A DNA stretch of 64,000 nt from Streptomyces sp. NBC_01485 (GTDB lineage: Bacteria > Actinomycetota > Actinomycetes > Streptomycetales > Streptomycetaceae), in contig NZ_CP109435.1 of the NCBI RefSeq assembly GCF_036227125.1, positions 5,952,001 to 6,016,000 of the forward strand. The letters are read 5' to 3'. Positions within the stretch are counted from its first letter, which is position 1. Each line of letters starts with the position of its first letter. The position numbers were made by a program, and so were the translations under genes. Below, piece by piece: positions 45,031 to 52,674 of the stretch. The notes beneath the pieces are model-generated. The model was not told the DNA's origin. It saw nothing but the letters and a program-made list of their open reading frames with translations, and did not search any database.

Positions 45031-45918
45031 TTAGTAGGCGGAGCCCGACGCGCCCAGGGAGCCCGTCGGGTGCCAGACCGTCTTGGTCTCCAGGAAGGCC
45101 GTCAGGCGGTCGGTGCCCGGGGTCGCCGACCAGTCGTCCACAGGCTGTGGACGCAGGACGCGCTTGAGGTTGTCGGCCGCCGCGATCTCCAGCTCCTTCG
45201 CGAGGACGTCGTCCGCGCCCGCGAGGTCGATCGCGTTGACGTCCTGGTGGGCGGCCAGGGGCGCCGCGATCTCCGCCGTACGGCCGGAGAGGACGTTCAC
45301 GACACCGCCGGGGACGTCGGAGGTGGCCAGGACCTCGGCGAGGGAGAGAGCCGGGAGCGGGGACCTCTCGCTCGCGATGACGATCGCCGTGTTGCCGGTC
45401 GCGATCACCGGCGCCAACACCGAGACCAGGCCCAGGAACGACGACTCCTGCGGGGCCAGGACCGTGACCACGCCCGTCGGCTCGGGCGAGGAGAGGTTGA
45501 AGTACGGGCCGGCGACCGGGTTCGCGCCGCCCACGACCTGGGCGATCTTGTCGGTCCAGCCCGCGTACCAGACCCAGCGGTCGATCGTCGCGTCCACGAT
45601 CACGGCCGCCTTGGACTTCGACAGGCCCTCGGCGTCCGCGACCTCACGGGTGAACTGGTCCCGGCGGCCCTCCAGCATCTCGGCGACGCGGTAGAGGACC
45701 TGGCCCCGGTTGTAGGCGGTGGCCCCGGACCAGCCGCCGAATGCCTTGCGGGCCGCCACCACGGCGTCACGGGCGTCCTTGCGGGAGGACTGCGGCGCGT
45801 TCGCGAGCCACTTGCCCTTGGAGTCCGTCACCTCGTACACCCGGCCGCTCTCGGAACGCGGGAACTTGCCCCCGACGTACAGCTTGTAGGTCTTCAGCAC
45901 AGTCAAGCGGTCAGACAT
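45031..45918 (-). CDS. Truncated-type aldehyde dehydrogenase family protein
   Basis: A 295-residue protein with the N-terminal NAD-binding half of an aldehyde dehydrogenase (KLYVGGKFPRSESGRVYEVT, VVTVLAPQESSFLGLVSVLA, VNVLSGRTAEIAAPLAAHQD) but without the catalytic-Cys half; it ends naturally with a Gly/Ser-rich tail. Its start overlaps the stop of the full-length enzyme gene by eight bases. The tail-less partner resembles the inactive second ALDH domain of ALDH16A1-type proteins, here as a separate chain. It is probably structural or regulatory for the neighbour. Confidence 0.75.
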   Translation of the reverse strand: MSDRLTVLKTYKLYVGGKFPRSESGRVYEVTDSKGKWLANAPQSSRKDARDAVVAARKAFGGWSGATAYNRGQVLYRVAEMLEGRRDQFTREVADAEGLSKSKAAVIVDATIDRWVWYAGWTDKIAQVVGGANPVAGPYFNLSSPEPTGVVTVLAPQESSFLGLVSVLAPVIATGNTAIVIASERSPLPALSLAEVLATSDVPGGVVNVLSGRTAEIAAPLAAHQDVNAIDLAGADDVLAKELEIAAADNLKRVLRPQPVDDWSATPGTDRLTAFLETKTVWHPTGSLGASGSAY

Positions 45919-47374
45919 CGAGGTACGCCTCCAGGCCGTGGCGACCGCCCTCGCGGCCGAAGCCCGACTCCTTGTAGCCGCCGAACGGCGAGGTCGGGTC
46001 GAACTTGTTGAACGTGTTGGACCAGATGACGCCCGCGCGCAGCTTGCTCGCGACCGCGAGGATGCGGGAGCCCTTCTCGGTCCAGATGCCCGCCGACAGG
46101 CCGTACTGGCTGTTGTTGGCCTTGGCGACCGCCTCGTCGGGCGTACGGAAGGTCAGGACCGACAGGACCGGGCCGAAGATCTCGTCGCGGGCGACGGTGT
46201 GGGCCTGGGTGACGTTCGTGAAGAGCGTCGGCGCGAACCAGTAGCCGGAGGAGGGGAGTTCGCAGGCCGCGGACCAGCGCTCGGCGCCCTCCGCCTCGCC
46301 CTGCTCGACGAGCGAGGTGATGCGCGAGAGCTGCTCGGCGGAGTTGATCGCGCCGATGTCCGTGTTCTTGTCGAGCGGGTCGCCGAGGCGGAGGGTGGAG
46401 AGCCTGCGCTTGAGGGAGTCGAGCAGTTCGTCCTGGATCGACTCCTGGACGAGGAGACGGCTGCCCGCGCAGCAGACCTGGCCCTGGTTGAAGAAGATGC
46501 CGCTGACGATCCCCTCCACCGCCTGGTCGATCGGGGCGTCGTCGAAGACGATGTTGGCGCCCTTGCCGCCCAGTTCGAGCGTGACCTTCTTGCGGGTGCC
46601 CGCGACCGTGCGCGCGATCTCCTTGCCGACGGCCGTGGAGCCGGTGAACGCCACCTTGTCGACGCCCGGGTGCGCGACCAGCGCGGCGCCCGTGTCGCCG
46701 TAGCCGGGGAGGATGTTGACGACGCCCCGGGGCAGGCCGGCCTGACGGCAGACGTCCGCGAAGAAGAGCGCGGAGAGGGGGGTCGTCTCGGCCGGCTTCA
46801 GCACCACCGTGTTGCCGGTCGCCAGGGCCGGGGCGATCTTCCACGCCAGCATCAGGAGGGGGAAGTTCCAGGGGATGACCTGGCCCGCGACGCCGAGGGG
46901 CTGTGGGTTCGCGCCGCTGTGCCCGTTTGCCGTCCTCCGGCCGAACCCGGCGTGGTCGAGCTTGTCGGCCCAGCCCGCGTAGTAGAAGAAGTGCGCGGCG
47001 ACCAGGGGGAGGTCGGCGTCGCGGGTCTCCCTGATGGGCTTGCCGTTGTCGAGGGTCTCCAGGACGGCGAGCTCGCGGCTGCGCTCCTGGATGATGCGGG
47101 CGATGCGGAAGAGGTACTTCGCGCGCTCGGCGCCCGGCAGCGCGGACCACTTCTCGAAGGCCTTGCGGGCGGCCTTCACCGCGCGGTCGACGTCCTCCGC
47201 GCCGGCCTGGGCGATCTCCGACAGCACCTCCTCGGTGCTGGGACTGACCGTCTTGAAGACCTTGCCGTCGGCCGCCTCGACGAACTCGCCGTCGATGAAC
47301 AGGCCGTAGGAGGGGGCGATGTCGACGACCGAGCGGGACTCGGGCGCCGGTGCGTATTCGAATACCGAAGCCAT
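45911..47374 (-). CDS. Aldehyde dehydrogenase (full length)
   Basis: A 487-residue NAD(P)-dependent enzyme: VIPWNFPLLMLAWKIAPALA, KPAETTPLSALFFA, FTGSTAVGKEIA, the catalytic Glu in VTLELGGKGANIVF and the catalytic Cys in FFNQGQVCCAGSR. It is placed five bases after the deoC stop in one operon with deoC and the truncated partner, so acetaldehyde from deoxyribose-5-phosphate is the obvious candidate substrate. ATG 47374. Oddity: the enzyme is encoded next to a non-catalytic paralogue. Confidence 0.88.
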   Translation of the reverse strand: MASVFEYAPAPESRSVVDIAPSYGLFIDGEFVEAADGKVFKTVSPSTEEVLSEIAQAGAEDVDRAVKAARKAFEKWSALPGAERAKYLFRIARIIQERSRELAVLETLDNGKPIRETRDADLPLVAAHFFYYAGWADKLDHAGFGRRTANGHSGANPQPLGVAGQVIPWNFPLLMLAWKIAPALATGNTVVLKPAETTPLSALFFADVCRQAGLPRGVVNILPGYGDTGAALVAHPGVDKVAFTGSTAVGKEIARTVAGTRKKVTLELGGKGANIVFDDAPIDQAVEGIVSGIFFNQGQVCCAGSRLLVQESIQDELLDSLKRRLSTLRLGDPLDKNTDIGAINSAEQLSRITSLVEQGEAEGAERWSAACELPSSGYWFAPTLFTNVTQAHTVARDEIFGPVLSVLTFRTPDEAVAKANNSQYGLSAGIWTEKGSRILAVASKLRAGVIWSNTFNKFDPTSPFGGYKESGFGREGGRHGLEAYLDV

Positions 47375-47379
47375 GGTGA

Positions 47380-48345
47380 TCAGTCCACCGTCACGTAGTC
47401 GGGACCGGAGTAGCGGCCGGTGGCCAGCTTCTGACGTTGCATCAGCAGGTCGTTGAGGAGCGAGGAGGCGCCGAAGCGGAACCAGTGGTTGTCCAGCCAG
47501 TCCTCGCCGGCGGTCTCGTTGACCAGGACGAGGAACTTGATCGCGTCCTTGGAGGTACGGATGCCGCCGGCCGGCTTCACGCCCACCTGGACGCCGGTCT
47601 GCGCACGGAAGTCGCGCACCGCCTCCAGCATGAGGAGCGTGTTCGCGGGGGTGGCGTTGACGGCGACCTTGCCGGTGGACGTCTTGATGAAGTCCGCCCC
47701 GGCCAGCATGCCGAGCCAGGAGGCACGGCGGATGTTGTCGTACGTCGACAGCTCGCCCGTCTCGAAGATGACCTTGAGGCGGGCGGCGCCCGAGGCCTCC
47801 TTCACGGCGACGATCTCGTCGTACACCTTCAGGTAGTGGCCGCCGAGGAACGCCCCGCGGTCGATGACCATGTCGATCTCGTCGGCGCCGGCGGCGACCG
47901 CGTCACGGACGTCCGCCAGCTTCACCGGGAGGGCGGCGCGGCCGGCCGGGAAGGCGGTGGCGACCGAGGCGACCTTCACGGGCGAGCCGGCGACGGCCTC
48001 CTTGGCGGCGGCCACCATGTCGGGGTAGACGCAGACCGCGGCCGTGGCGGGGGCCGTGCGGTCGGTCGGGTCGGGGCGGACCGCCTTCGCGCCGAGCGCC
48101 CGGACCTTGCCCGGGGTGTCCGCGCCTTCCAGCGTCGTCAGGTCGACCATCGAGATGGCGAGGTCGATGGCGTACGCCTTCGCGGTCGTCTTGATGGAAC
48201 GGGTACCGAGAGCGGCTGCGCGCGCCTCCAGGCCGACCGCGTCGACGCCGGGCAGCCCGTGGAGGAAGCGGCGCAGCGAGCTGTCGGACGCGGTCACGTC
48301 CGTAAGGGCATCGGCTGCGGTGGGTGCATTGGTGGGCATGGTCAC
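47380..48345 (-). CDS. deoC: Deoxyribose-phosphate aldolase
   Basis: A 321-residue class I aldolase splitting 2-deoxyribose-5-phosphate to glyceraldehyde-3-phosphate and acetaldehyde. The Schiff-base Lys is in ADFIKTSTGKVAVNAT, with EIDMVIDRGAFLGGHY, VIFETGELSTYDNI and VGVKPAGGIRTSKDA as the other signatures. The start is set to the GTG at 48345 because TATGCT (48352-48357, minus strand) lies six bases upstream, as in leaderless genes; ATG 48339 is the alternative. The N-terminal ~50 residues exceed E. coli DeoC, as in other actinobacteria. The operator palindrome touches this -10. Confidence 0.92.
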   Translation of the reverse strand: MTMPTNAPTAADALTDVTASDSSLRRFLHGLPGVDAVGLEARAAALGTRSIKTTAKAYAIDLAISMVDLTTLEGADTPGKVRALGAKAVRPDPTDRTAPATAAVCVYPDMVAAAKEAVAGSPVKVASVATAFPAGRAALPVKLADVRDAVAAGADEIDMVIDRGAFLGGHYLKVYDEIVAVKEASGAARLKVIFETGELSTYDNIRRASWLGMLAGADFIKTSTGKVAVNATPANTLLMLEAVRDFRAQTGVQVGVKPAGGIRTSKDAIKFLVLVNETAGEDWLDNHWFRFGASSLLNDLLMQRQKLATGRYSGPDYVTVD

Positions 48346-48357
48346 CAGACGAGCATA

Positions 48358-48371
48358 TCTACGCGCGTAGC
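48358..48371 (-). promoter_or_regulatory. Nucleoside-regulon operator at the deoC promoter
   Basis: TCTACGCGCGTAGC on the plus strand (48358-48371), i.e. the palindrome CTACGCGCGTAG, ends directly at the TATGCT -10 of the leaderless deoC promoter, so the operator occupies the -10/-35 spacer. Confidence 0.78.
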
Positions 48372-48503
48372 GGCTGTACACCCCGGGAAGTCCTTACGCG
48401 GACGTTCCGTGCTTGATCCGCGCCGGGCTCCGCGGATGAGCGGGGAGGGGGCGTCGGGGCTCCGCGTGTGAGCGGGGAGCGGGGGTCGGGCAGAATCGGG
48501 GCC

Positions 48504-49250
48504 ATGACGAGCCCGGAAGACCAGTCACCAGCGCCGCGGCCCTCTGGGTCCTCAGAGCCCTTGGGTCCCGTGGGGCCCGTGGGTCCCTCGGGTCCGTCCG
48601 GGCTTGAGATCAAGGACCGTGTCTATCGGTCGCCCGCGGGCATGGCCGGGGGCGTGCTGCTGCTGGGGCTGGCCGGGTGGCTCGGGGTCGACGCGATCGT
48701 CTCGGGTGACGGGCGGACGCCGTGGCTGGCGCTCGCGTCGCTGATCCTGGTCGTGCCGCTGACCATCGCCTTCACGCTGCGGCCCGCCGTGTACGCGGGC
48801 CAGGACCGGCTGCGGGTGCGCAATCCGTTCCGGGTGATCGTGCTGCCCTGGGGGCAGGTCGCCGCGCTGCGGTCCGGTTACTCCAACGAGGTCGTCGCCG
48901 CGTCGGGGAAGAAGTTCCAGTTGTGGGCCGTCCCCGTGTCGATGCGGGCGCGGAAGAAGGCGAACCGGCAGAAGGCCCGGGCAGCGGCGGCGCAGCCGGG
49001 CGGCCGGGGCGGCCTGGGCGGCGGCGGGCTCGGGTTCGGCGGGCTGTCGCGCGGGGACGGCGCCGCCGTGCCGGACGGGCCCGTGCGGGCCGAGACCGAC
49101 CGGGTGATGGACGAGCTGCGGGAACTGTGGGAGGCGCGGGAGAAGGAGGAGAGCGCCCAGGGCGAGGTGACCGTGCGGTGGGCCTGGGAGATCGTGGGGC
49201 CGGCGGTGGCGGGGGCCGTGGTGCTGGGGATTCTGCTGGCTGTGGGGTGA
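48504..49250 (+). CDS. PH-domain membrane protein
   Basis: A 248-residue protein: Pro/Ser-rich N-terminus with repeated GPVGP/GPSGP units, two membrane helices (~45-65, ~72-92), then a bacterial PH domain (RLRVRNPFRVIVLPWGQVAA, FQLWAVPVSM), a Gly/Ala/Arg linker and a C-terminal membrane helix. This is the layout of the low-molecular-weight antigen MTB12/PH_6 group; function unknown. CAGAAT seven bases before ATG 48504 suggests a leaderless transcript. Divergent from deoC. Confidence 0.78.
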   Translation: MTSPEDQSPAPRPSGSSEPLGPVGPVGPSGPSGLEIKDRVYRSPAGMAGGVLLLGLAGWLGVDAIVSGDGRTPWLALASLILVVPLTIAFTLRPAVYAGQDRLRVRNPFRVIVLPWGQVAALRSGYSNEVVAASGKKFQLWAVPVSMRARKKANRQKARAAAAQPGGRGGLGGGGLGFGGLSRGDGAAVPDGPVRAETDRVMDELRELWEAREKEESAQGEVTVRWAWEIVGPAVAGAVVLGILLAVG

Positions 49251-49432
49251 GGGCCGGATGCCGGGGGCCGGGGTGGATCGTGATCGGGCTGGTGTCGGGG
49301 GCGCGGTGACCGCTGGGGGCGTCGTCGGGGCCGTGCGCGGGGCGGGGGTGCCGTTCCTGCCCTGACCGGCGGTGGGTCGGGGCAGGTCGGCTCGTACGGC
49401 TCGTGCGGTCGTAGCCGGGTCGGCTCGTGCGG

Positions 49433-51064
49433 TCAGATGCCGGCCGCCGCCGACAGGTCCCGCTTGATCGCGGTGAGGAGTTCGTCGGCCTTGGCGCGGG
49501 CGGCCGGGAGGGCGGCGTGCGTGGCCGCCGGGACGACGACCTCCAGGTAGCACTTCAGCTTCGGCTCGGTGCCGCTCGGGCGGACGATGACCCGGGCGCC
49601 GTCGAGCGTGTAGCGCAGGCCGTCGGTGGGCGGGAGTTCGGCGGTGCCCTGCGTGAGGTCCTCGGCGCGGGTGACGGGCAGGCCGGCGAGCCGGGTCGGG
49701 GGCCGCTCGCGCAGCCGGCGCATGGCGTCGGCGATGACCGACAGCTCCTGCACCCGCACCGAGAGCTGGTCGGTGGCGTGCAGGCCGTGCTCCACGGCGA
49801 GGTCGTCCAGCAGGTCGAGGAGGGTACGGTCCTTCTCCTTGAGCTCCGACGCCAGCTCCGTGATGAGCAGGGCGGCGGTGATGCCGTCCTTGTCGCGTAC
49901 GCCCTCGGGGTCCACGCAGTAGCCGAGGGCCTCCTCGTAGCCGTAGCGCAGGCCGTCGACGCGGGCGATCCACTTGAAGCCGGTGAGGGTCTCCTCGTAG
50001 GGCAGGCCCGCCTTCTCGGCGATCCGGCCGAGGAGGGAGGAGGAGACGATCGACTCGGCGAACGTGCCCTGCGCGCCGCGCCGGACGAGGTGTGCGGCGA
50101 GGAGGGAGCCGACCTCGTCGCCTCGCAGCATGCGCCAGTCGCCGTCGTGCGGGACGGCCACGGCGCAGCGGTCGGCGTCCGGGTCGTTGGCGATGATCAG
50201 GTCGGGGGCGCTCGCGCGGGCCGCCGCGAAGGCGAGGTCCATCGCGCCGGGCTCTTCCGGGTTGGGGAAGGCGACGGTCGGGAAGTCCGGGTCGGGCTCG
50301 GCCTGTTCGGCGACGAGCACCGGTTCCGGGAAGCCCGCGCGGGCGAAGGCGGCGAGCAGGACGTCCTTGCCGACGCCGTGCAGCGCCGTGTAGACCGTGC
50401 GGGCCGTGCGGGGCGAGTCCGGGGCGAGGACGGCGTCCGTGCGGGCCAGGTAGGAGTCGAGGACGGCGTCGTCGAGGGTCTGCCAGCCGGACTCCGGACG
50501 GGGTACGTCCTCCAGGGCGGCGATCGCGTCGATCTCGGCCGCGATCCCGGCGTCGGCGGGCGGCACGATCTGTGAACCGTCGCCCAGGTACACCTTGTAG
50601 CCGTTGTCGCGCGGCGGGTTGTGACTGGCGGTGACCTCGACCCCGGCGACCGCGCCGAGGTGCCTTATGGCGTACGCCAGGACGGGGGTGGGCAGCGGGC
50701 GGGGCAGTACGGCCGCCCGGAAGCCCGCGCCCGTCATCACCGCGGCGGTGTCCCGGGCGAAGTCCGCCGACTTGTGACGGGCGTCGTAGCCGATGACGAC
50801 GACTCCGCCGGTTCCGCCGTTCTTCGTGAGGTACGCGGCGAGACCGGCGGCGGCGCGGATGACGACCGAGCGGTTCATGCGCATCGGACCGGCGCCGAGC
50901 TCGCCGCGCAGGCCGGCGGTGCCGAACTGGAGGGTGCCGGCGAAGCGGTCGGCGAGTTCCGTGACGTCCCCGGCCTCGATGAGCTGTGCCAGCTCCGCAC
51001 GGGTCTGCGGGTCGGGGTCCTCGGCGAGCCATGCGTTGGCCTGCGCGATGAGTTCGTCGTGCAC
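49433..51064 (-). CDS. Phospho-sugar mutase, probable phosphopentomutase
   Basis: A 543-residue alpha-D-phosphohexomutase family enzyme: FGTAGLRGELGAGPMRMNR, the phosphoserine loop TASHNPPRDNGYKVY, metal loop NDPDADR, sugar loop GDEVG and C-terminal RPSGTEPKLKCYLE. Length and features match the PGM2/PGM2L1-type group, whose human member PGM2 acts on (deoxy)ribose-1-phosphate. Position between deoC and PNP suggests it converts (deoxy)ribose-1-phosphate to the 5-phosphate here and so replaces DeoB. No separate deoB is in the window. It lies 106 bases after the PNP gene. Confidence 0.82.
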   Translation of the reverse strand: MHDELIAQANAWLAEDPDPQTRAELAQLIEAGDVTELADRFAGTLQFGTAGLRGELGAGPMRMNRSVVIRAAAGLAAYLTKNGGTGGVVVIGYDARHKSADFARDTAAVMTGAGFRAAVLPRPLPTPVLAYAIRHLGAVAGVEVTASHNPPRDNGYKVYLGDGSQIVPPADAGIAAEIDAIAALEDVPRPESGWQTLDDAVLDSYLARTDAVLAPDSPRTARTVYTALHGVGKDVLLAAFARAGFPEPVLVAEQAEPDPDFPTVAFPNPEEPGAMDLAFAAARASAPDLIIANDPDADRCAVAVPHDGDWRMLRGDEVGSLLAAHLVRRGAQGTFAESIVSSSLLGRIAEKAGLPYEETLTGFKWIARVDGLRYGYEEALGYCVDPEGVRDKDGITAALLITELASELKEKDRTLLDLLDDLAVEHGLHATDQLSVRVQELSVIADAMRRLRERPPTRLAGLPVTRAEDLTQGTAELPPTDGLRYTLDGARVIVRPSGTEPKLKCYLEVVVPAATHAALPAARAKADELLTAIKRDLSAAAGI

Positions 51065-51141
51065 GTCCGGGTCAGCCTCTCGTCTTGTGGAAACCAGCCC
51101 CTTGGGGGTGCCCCCTCCGGGGGAGTTTGAGGAGCGGGGGT

Positions 51142-51162
51142 CCAGGGGGCAGAGCCCCCTGG
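51142..51162. repeat. Hairpin between PNP and phospho-sugar mutase genes
   Basis: CCAGGGGGC-AGA-GCCCCCTGG (51142-51162) is a perfect 9-bp stem in a short intergenic stretch that looks like a common Streptomyces interspersed palindrome. It may attenuate transcription from PNP into the mutase gene. Confidence 0.65.
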
Positions 51163-51170
51163 CGGGGGGC

Positions 51171-52007
51171 CTACAGCCGGCCCAGTACCTGGGCCAGGAG
51201 GGAGCCCATGCGCGTGGCGCTGTCGCGCCCCGCCTGGAGGACTTCCTCGTGGTTCAGCGGTTCGCCCGTCATGCCGGCGGCGAGGTTGGTGACGAGCGAG
51301 ATGCCCAGCACCTCCGCCCCCGCCTCACGCGCCGCGATGGCCTCCAGCACCGTGGACATGCCCACCAGGTCCGCTCCGATGGCCCGGGCCATCCGGATCT
51401 CGGCCGGCGTCTCGTAGTGCGGGCCGGGGAACTGGGCGTAGACGCCCTCCTCCAGCGTGCCGTCGATCTCCTTGCACAGGGCGCGCAGCCGCGGCGAGTA
51501 CAGGTCCGTCAGGTCGACGAAGTTCGCGCCGACGATCGGGGACGTCGCCGTGAGGTTGATGTGGTCGCTGATCAGCACCGGCTGGCCCGGGCGCATGCCC
51601 TCGCGCAGACCGCCGCAGCCGTTGGTCAGCACGATCGTCTTGCAGCCGGCCGCCACCGCCGTACGGACGCCGTGCGCGACCGAGGCGACGCCGCGGCCTT
51701 CGTAGTAGTGGGTGCGGCCCAGGAAGACCAGCGCCCGCTTCTCGCCGATCTTGTACGAGCGGATCTTGCCGCCGTGGCCCTCGACCGCGGGCGGCGGGAA
51801 ACCGGGCAGCTCGGTGACCTGGAACTCGGCGTCGGGAGCGCCGAGGGCGTCCACGGCCGGCGCCCAGCCGGAGCCCATCACGAGAGCGACGTCGTGGGTC
51901 TCGGCGCCGGTCAGTTCGCGCAGGCGCGAGGCCGCGGCGTCGGCAGTGACCCGGGGATCTGCTGGGGTGGCGCCCTGGATGTCGTCCGGGAGAAGAGATG
52001 CGTTCAC
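51171..52007 (-). CDS. Purine-nucleoside phosphorylase (trimeric type)
   Basis: A 278-residue PNP: ALVMGSGWAP (phosphate Ser), LVFLGRTHYYEG (His/Arg phosphate site), VLTNGCGGLREGMRPGQPVL, GPHYETPAEIRMARAIGADL (purine pocket Glu) and GMSTVLEAIAAR, then VTNLAAGMTGEPLNHEEV with the base-binding Asn. It cleaves (deoxy)inosine and guanosine to base and pentose-1-phosphate. The GTG at 52007 lacks a ribosome-binding site but has TACCCT six bases upstream (52014-52019 on the minus strand), so a leaderless mRNA is expected. The operator palindrome is 12 bases further upstream. Confidence 0.92.
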   Translation of the reverse strand: MNASLLPDDIQGATPADPRVTADAAASRLRELTGAETHDVALVMGSGWAPAVDALGAPDAEFQVTELPGFPPPAVEGHGGKIRSYKIGEKRALVFLGRTHYYEGRGVASVAHGVRTAVAAGCKTIVLTNGCGGLREGMRPGQPVLISDHINLTATSPIVGANFVDLTDLYSPRLRALCKEIDGTLEEGVYAQFPGPHYETPAEIRMARAIGADLVGMSTVLEAIAAREAGAEVLGISLVTNLAAGMTGEPLNHEEVLQAGRDSATRMGSLLAQVLGRL

Positions 52008-52030
52008 GCGTTGAGGGTAGCCGCTTCGGG

Positions 52031-52044
52031 CCTACGCGCGTAGA
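52031..52044 (-). promoter_or_regulatory. Nucleoside-regulon operator at the PNP promoter
   Basis: CCTACGCGCGTAGA (52031-52044) with the perfect core CTACGCGCGTAG (52032-52043), upstream of the leaderless -10 TACCCT of PNP; it would overlap the -35 region. Confidence 0.78.
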
Positions 52045-52122
52045 TGACAGAGCCCATGGGATGGCGATCGTTGTCTTGTCGTTTCCAACGAAGGGTGACG
52101 GCCTAAGGGCCGAGAGGGCGGC

Positions 52123-52569
52123 TCAGCAGGGGCGCTTGCGCAGTTCCATCACGTAGTCGTGGGGTGCGCCCGCCGACTCCGCCGCGTCGGCGATCTCGCC
52201 CAGGTACCGGGCCGACGGCAGCCCGCCCTCGTAGCCGTTCAGGACGTACATCCAGACGGACTCCTCGCCCTCCAGCGTCTGCACCCGCACCCGGGCGCGC
52301 CGGTAGATGCCGAGGCCCACGCCCTCCCAGCGGTCGAGGGACTCCTCGTCCATGGGGGCGATGTCGTACAGCGCGACGAAGACCTGCGCGCCGGGGTCCT
52401 CGGCGTCCTCGACGACCGTCGCCAGCGCGCCCTCCCAGCCCATCTGCTCCCCGCCGAACGTCAGCCGCCACCCGCTCAGCCAGCCGGTGGCGCGCATCGG
52501 CGAGTGGGGAGCGCGGCGGGTCATCAGCCGCGCGTCGAGGTTGCCGGCGTACGCGGCGTAGAGCGACAT
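52123..52569 (-). CDS. gamma-Glutamylcyclotransferase-like (AIG2) protein
   Basis: A 148-residue protein beginning MSLYAAYAGNLDARLMTRRA, the YGSNL-like start of the cyclotransferase fold (here YAGN), followed by GWRLTFGGEQ, VFVALYDIAPMDEESLDRWE with the conserved acidic residue, and YVLNGYEGGLPSARYLGEIA. Likely acts on gamma-glutamyl or similar amide-linked compounds; substrate unknown. ATG 52569 lies six bases after TACTCT (minus strand), so it is probably leaderless. Its divergent neighbour is lpdA. Confidence 0.78.
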   Translation of the reverse strand: MSLYAAYAGNLDARLMTRRAPHSPMRATGWLSGWRLTFGGEQMGWEGALATVVEDAEDPGAQVFVALYDIAPMDEESLDRWEGVGLGIYRRARVRVQTLEGEESVWMYVLNGYEGGLPSARYLGEIADAAESAGAPHDYVMELRKRPC

Positions 52570-52674
52570 GCAAGGAGAGTACGGCAGCGTGCGCACGCGT
52601 CACTCTCGTCACGATGCCGGCCCTCGTGGCCCCCGGGGCGCTTTCACCGTGCTCCGTGCAGGACAATGGAGTAC

